Shown here: piece by piece, positions 21,168-32,073 of the stretch
Numbering within the stretch: position 1 is the first letter of the stretch
How the letters are laid out: each line of letters begins with the position of its first letter
Assembly: GCA_015847255.1 (NCBI GenBank)
Contig: JADLZK010008245.1
Span: 300,352-364,351 of the forward strand
Reading direction: 5' to 3'
Origin: Hyparrhenia diplandra
Taxonomy: Eukaryota > Streptophyta > Magnoliopsida > Poales > Poaceae
Length of the DNA: 64,000 nucleotides
Translations under genes and position numbers: made by a program
The notes under the pieces: model-generated
What the model saw: the letters and a program-made list of their open reading frames with translations, nothing else
Databases searched by the model: none
What the model was told of the DNA's origin: nothing

Positions 21168-24100
21168 CCTTTTTTTTTAAAAAAAAATCTACAACCCAAA
21201 TCTCTTTTGCAATAACTTGTGAGAGGTAAATAAATGTAATGGAGCTTTTGTAAGATATTGGCTAGCAATGAATGAGTGGATGGGTATAGTGAATATTTTT
21301 GGTGGTTCTCTCCCAGGATAGGAGTAGAACATTTTTGGTGAATATTTGGTGGATGCTTTGTGGATGCGTACTTCCAGAGTAGAAGTAGCAATAATGCAAG
21401 TGGAATAGCGTGTGGTGGAGTGGATTGTGCATGATCAGCATGACAAGTTTCTAAGGGTCGACAAAGATTGAACAAACTCAATGCAAAACAAGCGACTATA
21501 TATATATGTCAAAGGGTTTTCCTAATCTAGGGAGCATGTATATATAGCTGTGGTAGGAGGTTCAACACTCTTATCACACAGGAACTTATCATGTGCACTT
21601 TAATTTTCAAAAGACAAATCTCCAGAAATCTAGTATCACTAGGAGTAAGATAAACAAGTAGCTCGGACTCTCATATATCATATAGTCAATTACCTAGACT
21701 TTAGAGCAAGCATTTGCTACCCACAGGTTTTAGGTTTGAGCAAATATCAAGTCAAAGCAGTTGCATTAAAAACTCGAGAGAAATTAAGCTTGAAAGAAAG
21801 GTACTTAAAAGGAATTACGACGGAACAACTATTCATCATCTCCAAGGCTAGAGATTACCTTGAGTTTATTTTATTATCACACTCTAATAAAGACTCTTTT
21901 ATAAAGACTATATAGACTCTATTTATTTGGTTTCCTTAGTTATGCATCTTTTTATATCTTTCTAATAAAACAAACATATCTAGCTAGTAGTAAATAAGAT
22001 AAAGGGATACTTATTCGGATACATGGGGTTGCACTCCCCAATTTTGGATGTTGACATAGTCTGGGATATGTTCTTGATGGTCGGAAGTAGAGATAGATAG
22101 TGATGGTGACTAATTGATCTTCTTAACGCTTTGGACACCATGTGTGCCATGTCTCTCTTCCTTGGGATCCTGCTGAACTCAAATAGACAACAAAGCTAGT
22201 GGAACTTGATTAAGCGTTAGGGGTTAGCCACGTTGCTTCTTGTTGCCAAAGATTAGGATTATTCCTTTTAAGATAGTAATTCAGCTGAACATTAATATTT
22301 TTGGATTTTCTATGTAAAATAAAGAATGATGATGCATGCATATTTATTTTATTTTTATGCCACCACGGTAAATATCCTTGTGGGTTGTTACACACCACAA
22401 AATTACTTACATGGGGCTTAGAGTTTTTCAATGTATATGCAACAAACAAATATTTATTTTTCTTTTCTAATGCAAGGCTAGTAATATAAATATGCTAAAG
22501 GAAAATGATTATGCAATGCAAGAAAATAAATATGGATAACTACCGATCTTACCTTTTCGGCGAGGGTTCAGTGTTTTAAGTCCTCTGAACGAGACTTCTT
22601 ACCTTGTCATTTCCTTGAGTGTATTATCTGATCTTGACGGTTATGCTCCTTGAGATGGTGAAGGACGACATCACCCATGTTCTTAGCTGGTCTTATGAGT
22701 TGGAATGAAGCGTAAGCGACTTCTTGTTTAGTGTGCATGCTTGTAGGACATTCACTTGTTGAATTTTGGAGAGACTGATATGCTTCTCCACCTTTTTGCT
22801 CAAAGTGTATCCTGCTTGCAAAGTCATGGTAGAGATCAAGTGCATGGGCTCTGTTGGTGGGAAAACACCAACAGAACCAAAAACTTTATTCATTCTTCTC
22901 TAACCATAGGAACAAAAAAACAAGATAGAGTTGATTATATTATACCTAACTTGAGTGACAAGATCGGAAGATTGAGCATGATTGTTTGTGGTTAAAACAT
23001 TGGCAAATTGAATCAAGCTCGTTGACTCTTGGAAGAATTTTTCTTATCTAAATATCAAAGGCATGATTATGATTCTTCCAAATCAAGGTAAGCAAAATTC
23101 TGGTTTACAAGATGAGGACTAAAAGATCAAAAGAATGGTAGTAGGAACAACTAAAGAAACATGTTGAGCTAATGAAGTTGGATCATGCAAAGGTGTTGCT
23201 CTAACATGTTTGGCTATTTGTTTATAAACATGCCATAGTTGAGGGAAAGCTTATTTATTGACAACTTACCTCAAGATGTTACCTTAATTGTTAGAACATG
23301 CCGGCACCGTAACACCTCGTGGTGGACCTTTCCATCTGCTTGAAACTTTCCTTATTTGGCCTCTTGTGTATCCCGTTTCTTCATTTGTCTCCTTTGTTGC
23401 ATCGTCCTTTCTTTATTGTCTTTAAATTGTGCTTAGACCTTTTTGCTCCTCTCATGATTTTATTCTGTAATATTAGTTGACAACAAATACCCGAAGGAAT
23501 ACAAGTAATTGTAAACAAGGGTAGAACTGTCATGGAGCTTAAGGTTGCTTTTATGCCGAAGAAGTTTTGATTGGATATTTTATATGCTCACCATTACTTG
23601 TCTCTCTAGTTAGAAATTTTATTATACCTTACGTTTGATTTTTATGCATGACATCTATTAACCATTCAAACTTTAGAGAGATAAAGTAATTGTGAGTAAA
23701 GGGATTGCAAACCAAGATGTCGAGTGATGGGAGCTTGAGTAGAGGAAGAGTAATGTCGGATGATCTTTAGAAGAGTCGACCTTCTCCCCATGCTTGAGCC
23801 TTTCGTCACTCGGCACTTCAAGTGTGAATGCAGAACCGTCCCTAATTGTGTGTTGCAATCACCATGTCCTTAGACATTGTTCATTCTTTATTCCTGCAAG
23901 GTTAGTAACCAAGAATACCCAAAGAGAACTTGTCCTAGGAACATGTTTCTTTTACCATGAGCCTTCATGTGCTCAAATATATAATATTTTTATTTTTATT
24001 TTATAGAACATAAGACAAAAGTTGTATACAAATATGTGAGTTATATTCACTTACCTGTCTTTGATGTTCTTATGGCCTGTAGCTTTGTCCATTCACTTCT

Positions 24101-24600
24101 TTAGAGTGATTACTTTTTGTGATCGTGTTGTATGACACTCTTCTTCATCGAATATACATAGCATAGACTCTTTTTTACGCAAAATATTAGTGGACACATA
24201 CCCGAGGGAATATACAACATGGTTGAAGCAGGGGGTTGTTATCCAAAAGTTCATAAGATTTTATTTATGCTAGCAAAAAGATGGTTCTTTGATTATTCTT
24301 AGCACAAATTTTATTTCTCATGTCTTATAGCAAACTTTATTTATATGACTGCACTCTAACATGTGGATCAAGGCAAAGGTAACTTGTAGCAAAAGACAGA
24401 GTGAATGATATTTGATACTTACAATTCTTCCATCGATGATGAATGAGCCGTGTCTTTTGCACAAGGTTGGAGTTCATCGGATGCCTTGCTTCATCTCTCG
24501 ATCTGAGTTCATCTTTTAACTTACCCAAATTGGATTTGATAGTTCTCTGCATGGGTTAGTCAACACAATAACCAATGTCTATGCAAGCAATTCTTAGTTC

Positions 24601-24669
24601 AATAACCAAACTAGACTCCATGTCTAATTCAATTAAGGAAGTCTATTTTTTAACCTAAGCACCATGCTT
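24601..24669 (-). other. AAGCA/TGCTT hairpin block (R4)
   Basis: The minus strand carries AAGCATGGTGCTT (24657-24669), then a spacer, then TAGACATGGAGTCTA (24612-24626) and GGTTATTGAAC. Related blocks occur at 48558, 52502 and 53090 in R1 and R2. Confidence 0.6.
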
Positions 24670-25353
24670 AATTTAAAAGCCTTTGGAAATACCCTATATG
24701 CCTATAGAATACTCCCAAACTAAAGCATACCATAGAGACAAAAGTAGTATGAAAGCACTATAGAGATTTATCCAATTAGAGACGAAAGAGCATGATCATG
24801 GTGATGATTTTTTTAGATGCAAATGATATGGATGTATGCAAAGGACTAAACATGCAATGGATCTACTATGAGAAAACATATAAACTAAGCGGAGTGAATG
24901 CATGAGTTGATCAAGTAAACATGCAATGCAATGCAAGAAATTAAATGATAACTACTCAATCAATTTATAGTCCATGAGCAAGACTATCTCACCTTTATTG
25001 ATCATACTTACCACGATGTGCAACTTCTATGTACGTCACTTGAGATGTGTTTATTGAATACTTGTGATGGCGACTTCTTCTTTAATCTATACATGGTTAG
25101 AATAATATATATTTAAATACATACCTTTGAGATGGCAGGGTTTCCATGTTGATGAATCTTGAATGATCAGGCACCCGGGTTCTTCAATCTTTTCTTCTTT
25201 TCTTTTCCCGTGGAATCTTGTCGGAAGGTCGCAATGACATCTTTTGTCCTGTCTATTCACAACTCAACAGAACAAGGGTAATCCTACTAAAGCTAGTGAT
25301 ATACTAAATTAGCAGACATCATGATCATCATTAGAATCTTTAGGCCAATTGCT

Positions 25354-25371
25354 TCCCCAGCAACGGCGCCA
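25354..25371 (-). other. Primer-binding site of R4 (Asp-tRNA type)
   Basis: The minus strand reads TGGCGCCGTTGCTGGGGA, one base different from the complement of the plant Asp-tRNA 3' end. It lies seven bases from the 5' LTR, as in Athila-type elements. Confidence 0.8.
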
Positions 25372-25378
25372 AAAAGCT

Positions 25379-26820
25379 TGTTGGCATTTGTTAAGTGCTA
25401 AAAGAATATGACGGATTCTCGCAAGCCACGAGAACACCTACCATTGTAGCTTTTCCCTAGGATGAGTATTCTAGAGTATCGTATCCACAGGGAAGCTTTG
25501 GCTAAAGAATTCTAATAAGTCACAATCATGTATCCTCTAACTTAGCAAACCACTAGACTATAGTGAGGGGGTAAATGGTCAAGGGTAAGTAAATAACAAA
25601 GCATAACCTAACTAAGATTATAAAAGAATAACTAAACTAATCAAGAGGTCAAAGGGAGAGATCAAGGTTCCTGGGTAATTCTCTATTACTTAGGTTCTGT
25701 GATAGCAATTATACTAATGCACTTTGGAGCAAGAAGCATACCTTTCCAGGTTCTCGAATAGACGGGAAGAAGTAACCGAGGGAAGGCTGCCAAAAGCTCT
25801 ATGAAACACCAACCCATACGTGGTGGACTACAAAGGCCTGACAGGGCTGTCACCCCTGGGGCTACCACAACTATCTGTAGGTTTGGGCGCAACCTCAGGT
25901 AACCAAAAACCTAGACACCACGTCTACACTATCGATTACTACTCTAGCTACCTTGCATAACTAGAGTCCTCAATACGAGCGGAGATCCCATGCAATAGCA
26001 TAACAACTATACTTAACCATATATGAAAGGCATGGAAGTGAATAGAGAAGATAAATATATGAATCATAAGTCTTGTAGAGAAGATATAAAGACATACCAT
26101 ACTCGAAGACATCTCCAGAACAGGAGCATAGCTCGACTCTCCTTTACTCTTGATTAGATCTAAGTTAGATCTAATCTAGTTCTAATTACATGTCTAATCT
26201 ACTTCTAATTACATAGCTAATCTACTTCTAATCTACTTCTAATTCACTAATCCCAGAGAGAGGTTATCCTTACATTGGGACACCTCTACAACTGAGAGAT
26301 AATGAATAGAATGAGATAGAATGAATTGGGGTTTAGCCCCGGGGTCGGGGGTCTTCTTATATAGGCCTTGGCGATGAAGCGATGACCATTGGATCAAACC
26401 GACCTTCAATAACGGTGTAGATACAACCTCAAGGTCGGTTACAAACCGACCTACGAAGATGGGCTGGATTGGGATGCAGAAGCCCGGCGGCCGACCCTAA
26501 ATCCCCTCTGGCGGCCGCCGGGTCTTGCTTGACAAACCGAGCCAGGTTTCTCCCCGGTGTCTTCTCGGTAGCTTCTAGAGTGTTTTAGTCCACATTTTGG
26601 GTCGAGTTACTTCACGGTTAAGTCTTGTCATCGTATGTGAGATATATTCGGAACTTTCTCCGTTCTTCTCGCATTTATCTGTTAAGTCCCTGAAAAGATA
26701 TAAATCACCAAAGCTCGTGGAATTATGTTAGTTAGACCCCTAGTCTATGTTGATATTCATTTTATACCCTTATTTTATGTTTAGTTGACTATTAATATTA
26801 TGCTATAATAGGTGTCAACA
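25379..26820 (-). repeat. R4 5' LTR
   Basis: Ends are TGTTGGCATTTG and GGTGTCAACA on the plus strand, 1442 bp against 1423 bp for the other LTR. A TATA-like TATATAA (minus) is at 26357-26363. Confidence 0.9.
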
Positions 26821-26825
26821 AAGCC

Positions 26826-28888
26826 TAACCCTGGCCTCACAAGGAAAACAAAAAATAAAGTTTCCTAATGCAAGGCCTTATATGGAATTGCAGAGGCCTC
26901 AGGAAAACTGGGGTCTCCACCTTCCTTAAAGATCTAATTTCCCAATATGACTTGCACTTTATTGGTTTACAAGAAACCATGGTTGAAAAGTATGATGAAG
27001 GCATCTTGAGGCAATTTGACCCCAACAAAGATTTCCTTTGGATGTGGACTCCCTCCAAAGGTAAATCTGGGGGCATTCTAGTGGGAGTTAAAAGAGATCT
27101 ATATGATGTAGGGGCTGTTGAGCATGGTGAATACATGTTACAGCTTAATCTCTGGGATAAAAATCACAGAGTCAAGTGGAATTTGCTGGTGGTATATGGT
27201 CCTCGCTCATGAGGAGCTCAAACCAGCTTTTCTCAGTGAACTAGCTCTGTTTTGTTCAAAAGCCAATGAACCCATTTTGTTGGGGGGAGATTTTAATCTG
27301 ATTAGATATGCAAATGAAAAAAATAGAAACACTGGAGTACATAGGTATTCTAGCTTGTTTAATACTCTGATTAATCTGTATGAACTCAGGGAAGTCATTA
27401 TGGCAGGTGGAAAGTTCACCTGGACCAATAATCAAGAAAACCCAACACTTGAGAGGTTGGATAGGGTATTAATGTCTAGTGCATGGGAAGATATTTTCCC
27501 TCTGGTAATGATTAAAAAACTACCCAGAGAGATATCTGATCACAACCCTCTTATAGTGCTTACTGAAGTTAATAAAGCCAACAAATCAAAGAGCATCAAG
27601 TTCAAATTTGAACTGAGTTGGCTAAAGAATCCAGACTTCTTTACTCAAGTAGAAAGGATTTGGACAAAACCATGTTATGCAAGATCAACCTTGGATAGAA
27701 TACAACAGAGGTTGAAACTTTGCAAACAATATTTGAAATGGTGGGGTGTGAATATACATACCCGGATGAGAAAAAAAGAGACAGGAGTTGTTAGTTGAAA
27801 TTCAAGATTTAGAAGCCTTGGAGGAAGATAACCGTCTAAGTCATGATCAATGGGTACGAAAAAGAGAACTAATGAATGAAAACTTTAAAATTCTAGAACA
27901 AGAGGAGATCTATTGGCATAATAGGTCTCATGAAACTTGGCTGCAAAATGGTGATATGAACACCAAATATTTTCATAGAGTGGCTAATGGAAGAAGAAGT
28001 AAGAACACCATTCTCAGCTTTGAGAAGGATGGGCAGATTCTGGAAGGAGATGAAAATTTGTTAAAACATGCAACTGAATATTACACAGAATTATTTGGCC
28101 CTGCTCCTTAATTTAATATTCAAGTGAGCAATGATATCCGGGATGATCTAACTAAGCTAGATGCAAATGATAATATGATGTTAGTTAAGCCTTTCTCGGA
28201 AAGCGAGATATATAGGCAGCTTTATCTTCTATGGAAAAGAATAAAACCGGCTGGTCCTGATAGCATCCCAATTGAATTCTACCAAGCTTGGTTGGAGGAT
28301 TGTGAAAGCTGATATCATACAATTATTTGATGATTTTCATAAAGGAAATGTGGATATTAGTAGGATCAACTATGGCATAATAACTCGCTACCAAAGGTAA
28401 CAGATCTGCCAAAATTCAACAATACCGCCTATCACTGCTTAATTGTATATACAAGCCGATAACCAAAGTTCTAAGCGCTAGGATGGAGAAATTTGCTAAA
28501 AAGCTAATCCATCTTTGCTCAAACCTGCCTTCATGAAGGGAAGAAATATCATGTCTGGTGTCTTAATCCTGCATGAAATTTTGCATGAGACAAAGAGGAG
28601 AAAAGAATGTGGAATTATCCTGAAGCTAGACTTCGAGAAGGCTTATGATAAAGTAAATTGGAATCTGCTTTTATACGTCCTAAGAGCTAGGGGTTTTAGT
28701 GAAAAATTGTGTTCCTGGATTCAACAAGTTGTTACCGGAGGAAGCAATTAGTGTTAAAATCAATGATAAAATTGGTCCATATATCAAGAGTTATAGAGGG
28801 GTTAGACGGGGGTGACCCCCTCCCCCATTCTCTTCAACTTTGTGGCGCATTGTCTTACTAGGATGATACACCATGCTCAAAAGAATGG
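26826..28888 (+). pseudogene. LINE (L1-type) ORF2: endonuclease and truncated RT
   Basis: ORF2 nicks target DNA and reverse-transcribes from the nick. The start ATG at 26868 overlaps an upstream stop as TAATG, a coupling common in LINEs. The APE-type endonuclease spans about 26868-27570: WNCRGLRK, LQETM, GGDFN near 27280 and the catalytic SDHNPL near 27537. RT pieces follow: PAGPDSIPIEFYQAW (about 28250-28300) and LDFEKAYDKVNW (about 28627), the latter with the palm Asp. The usually invariant RQGDP motif is broken near 28805, where the reading is AGACGGGGGTGACC, consistent with a miscalled CAG. Sequence stops at about 28888, before the catalytic FADD box, so the element is truncated. Frameshifts occur near 27205, 27790 and 28310. 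Confidence 0.85.
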
Positions 28889-28969
28889 CACTATGTAAAA
28901 AGGCTTCTACAAGCCATGCGTTGAGGGCAGCCTACATACAAGGCTGGCCCCGCCCCGCCCATTAGGGTC

Positions 28970-29940
28970 TCTAAATGTCTCGACTTGCTGCACTGCCCTC
29001 GTAGCGAAGGTCACGAATCAGATTCTTTAATACGCATCGGATTTCTCGGCGCTCAAACTTCCCGGCCCGTAGTGAGCCCTTGTTACACACGCCGCGGAAC
29101 GCCTGCGGTCCCGGGTTTTGCTCGACCGTGGTCTACGCGACTACAGACATACCTGTCTAAGATGCGACCGGCATTCCCGAAACCTCACTGCACTGGGCCG
29201 CATCGCACTGATCGTACTCGCCCAAAAGTAGTGACGCCCGTAGCAGCATACGATCAGAAGCTTCGATCGCATGCATCCATTTTACAAAATCAAGGCGCAG
29301 GTAACAATGACGCCAAGACGCCGACGCGCGGCGCTGCGCCACGCGCCAGAATCGTAAACCGGTACGACGCCGCCGCTGAAACGCCCTCAGAAAAGCATTA
29401 GTAATATACGCACCGTCGGCGGACGATAACCGTCGTAATACGGGCGAAGTTACGCATATACGCCAAACCCGGGTCTATGGTTTCGCTTCATTTACGCACG
29501 TGTGTAGATTACATGTCCGTAGTTCCTCAACCCTTTTACAGACGCTCGTTTTGTCCGCCACGCCCCTGTAGCTTTCGCTAGTTTACAGACGTTTTTTTTC
29601 TTTCGACCGTAATTGTTTCAAGATTTTTTTTGACGCTTGTAGCGGATGCTCGAATCGTAGCTACACGGGAAATTACGGATGTGTGTCCCTTTTCGTTCGC
29701 GCGTCGAGGTTTCTATTTCGCACGCTGTTTACCCGGTGCTCGACAGTAAACCGACGCCGAGACTACGAGACGGTGGTTCACAGACGATCGGAAACACCCG
29801 CCGTTAATTATTTAGATATTACGCACGGATTCACGTGACGTAAAACTATTCCGCCAAAACCCACGGACGCCGTTAGCCACGGTGGTCTATACTTATTCAG
29901 TTATTACGCAGACAGGTTAAGATGGGTCTGCATGCCAAGA
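28970..29940. other. CpG-rich segment with short recurrent words (CACTA subterminal region?)
   Basis: The segment is dense in CG dinucleotides, unlike the surrounding transposon DNA. Words recur: TTACAGACG at about 29535 and 29583, TTACGCA at about 29450, 29495, 29819 and 29903, and GACGCTTGTAGCG at 29632-29644. Short repeats near the ends are typical of CACTA elements. A 138-codon frame at 28985-29401 matches nothing I know and may be chance. Confidence 0.4.
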
Positions 29941-30083
29941 CTAGAGACGCCTCTAGAAAACTCGAGACGTCAGTATAATACATATACATAGGTATTGGTA
30001 CTATTAATAATTATATAATATATATACACAGGTCCGATCACAAACAAATGACAGACGCCCGCAAAGATGGAAAATTCATTTGT

Positions 30084-30138
30084 ATTTCTTAAAATTCATG
30101 TGTATCTCTGAAAATTCATGTGTATCTCGAATGTTCTT
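30084..30138. repeat. Three short direct repeats
   Basis: AAAATTCATTTGTATTTCTT, AAAATTCATGTGTATCTCTG and AAAATTCATGTGTATCTCGA follow each other at about 20 bp spacing, downstream of the TNPA-like gene. Confidence 0.7.
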
Positions 30139-30601
30139 CACACGCACATAGCCGTTGTTCAGGCACGCCACACAGATTGTTCACAACACAAATAACACAG
30201 TTCAAATGCATGTATCCACCCGATCGTCATGCAGCAAGGGAAACGAAGGAACTCACGGTTCACTAAACGAATACCGCCTTCGGGCTGATGATCTCTTCCA
30301 TAACAAACTTGGCGATCTCCTCTCTAATATCCTCCAAATTAATCGATTTTCCGGATAAATCGAAATCCTAATACAAAGAAAGGTAGGCATAAGTGTTTGT
30401 TGTACACATGGTCTTTATTGCCAAACAAAGGTAGGCACATGATGGAGCTGCACTTCGAAGTTACCTCATGACGGTCCGGATGAACTTGTTTCATCGCAGC
30501 GAGAAGTGGTGGGCCGTGTACCCACATATCTTTTCATCGATTTGCGGCGGCTTTGCAAACATAAGAAACACAAAGGGTTATTCATCGAATGGAAACACGT
30601 A

Positions 30602-32040
30602 CTAGTGCAGAACTCCAAGTGAAGCACTACTTATCGCGTACATTCTTGTTTGGACCTTGCCCGAAACATGCTTGTTTGGACCTTGCCGCCCCTGCTGTTG
30701 AGCCACGCTTGATTCTGTTTGCACTCGAGAGGCACTCCGGACATTCTTGTCATGCGAGCCACTCCCCCGCATTCTCCCCTGCGACTGCGAGGCACTCTGG
30801 TCATCCTTGCCTTGAGAGGAGCCGGTTTCCACATCGTTAGCCGATGCACTCCTGCAAGGCACTCGACCGAAGTCATTGGCATGCAGCGAAGTCGCCGCAT
30901 TCCCATCCATTGCAGCCTGAGAAGGACTCTGATCATTGCTGTCATTCCCATTTAAGCTGTGTGTCATACAGTCCTTTAGTTTGACTTTCATTGAGGCGGC
31001 AGAAGTAGGCACATGAGGTTTTGGGGCGGTAAAAGAAGAGAGCTTTAGGAATGCTACGGTAAGGCGGGCTCGCTCTGCTCCCTTTGGATCGTCTTACACA
31101 TAGCTGTCCAAGAGCCTTAATCGCCTGTCGGCGGATCCAAAGAGTGTAGCCTCAAAACCGGGGAGTTACATGATCAATAGAAACAATAGAATGTCCTTCC
31201 AGTATTGGTTGACCTTTAAGATGTAGTTGATTCGGGTATACCATTCCCCTTGCTACCTCAACTAGATAACCTCGAGTCTTCACTACAAGGGTACATGGTG
31301 CTGACGTGGAAAGTATCTCAACTGCAGCATCCGCCGAATCGGCTTCTCGCAGCAACGCACCTGGGGACTTCCTCTTTCTGTACATGTCGGCGCAAGCCGG
31401 CCAAAACTTCAAACCAGCCATACTAGACATACCACGCACACGCCTACACATGCGCGCTTCGGGGTGCCCGGGACCTCTGTGAGCATATCTCTTTCCCTTA
31501 CACCAGTGCCCTCAGAAGAAGCACGGGCGGTCTTCTCTAAAACCTTCTCAGATAAAGACCGAGACTCTTCACCTGACCAAACAATTGCAGCCTTATTACC
31601 TGACACAGCCAGACTGCACCGTGCACGCAAAAAATGCCGAGCGGTTCCTTCGGAAATTCATGCCAAGGATTCTTGATGCTATTGTGGAGTAAGTAAGTGT
31701 CCTCCTTCTCCCACACTTCAAACTTTGCCCTCGTAACCTCCTGTCCCCAGGCAGTGGTCATGCTTGTTCTTCTCCCTAAGCCGCTTGTATCTCTCACTTA
31801 TTGCCAGTGCCTCTTTGCTGCTCTTCGCTTCAACAAAAGCTGCCCAATCGTCCTTGGTGATGTATGGGTGCTTCACCGTGGCATCCAACCCCTTCATGAC
31901 GTAATTCCGCACTAGATTGCTTTTGAAGGTCCTAAAACTTTTGCCTACTGACTGCCACAGCTTCTTACATGCTATGGGCCTTATATTGCCTACAAACTCC
32001 AATGAATTCACAGTCCTCAAATAAGAATTCCTTTGTTGCA
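30602..32040 (-). pseudogene. TNPA-like gene of the CACTA element, 3' part
   Basis: TNPA-type proteins of En/Spm elements bind subterminal repeats and help the TNPD transposase. On the minus strand, 31718-32020 reads FVGNIRPIACKKLWQSVGK, then NYVMKGLDATVKHPYITKDD and a basic helix, which is the pattern of the Plant transposase (Ptta/En/Spm) family. 31537-31797 continues with VWEKEDTYLLHNSIKNPWHE. 31152-31451 holds a small domain, TLVVKTRGYLVEVARGMVYP...HSIVSIDHV, often found C-terminal in these proteins. 30602-31012 is a Ser/Gln-rich tail. The pieces lie in different frames; introns or errors could explain this. The upstream end is cut by the LTR at 32074. Confidence 0.6.
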
Positions 32041-32073
32041 GCGCTTAAGGAAGAGACTGAATCTGTGAGCAAG

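Larger units (their letters stand above)
20275..25353 (-). other. R4 internal region without genes
   Basis: Over 5 kb of AT-rich sequence. Frames are short and match no retrotransposon protein. The only structured content noticed is the shared non-coding blocks listed separately. A long terminal-repeat element with such an interior fits the LARD type. Confidence 0.7.
18838..26820 (-). mobile_element. R4 LTR retrotransposon, complete, non-autonomous, minus strand
   Basis: It has two long LTRs (18838-20260 and 25379-26820), a 5 bp target duplication AAGCC at 18833-18837 and 26821-26825, a primer-binding site next to the right LTR and a polypurine tract next to the left LTR. Transcription therefore runs right to left. 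The 5.1 kb internal region has no recognisable gag, protease, RT or integrase, so it must rely on enzymes from another element. It carries three tandem hairpin modules (20998-21167), an AAGCA/TGCTT hairpin block (24601-24669) and a GATGATGAATAGTTG-type block (21819-21842, minus), all shared with R1-R3. The insertion splits a LINE. Confidence 0.9.

Noticed and set aside
28889..28903. CACTATGTAAAAAGG as a certain CACTA terminus
   Set aside because: The first bases also fit the interrupted LINE RT reading, and no inverted partner was found on the right.
28985..29401. 138-codon frame as a gene
   Set aside because: No family resemblance; CpG-rich composition makes chance open frames more likely.
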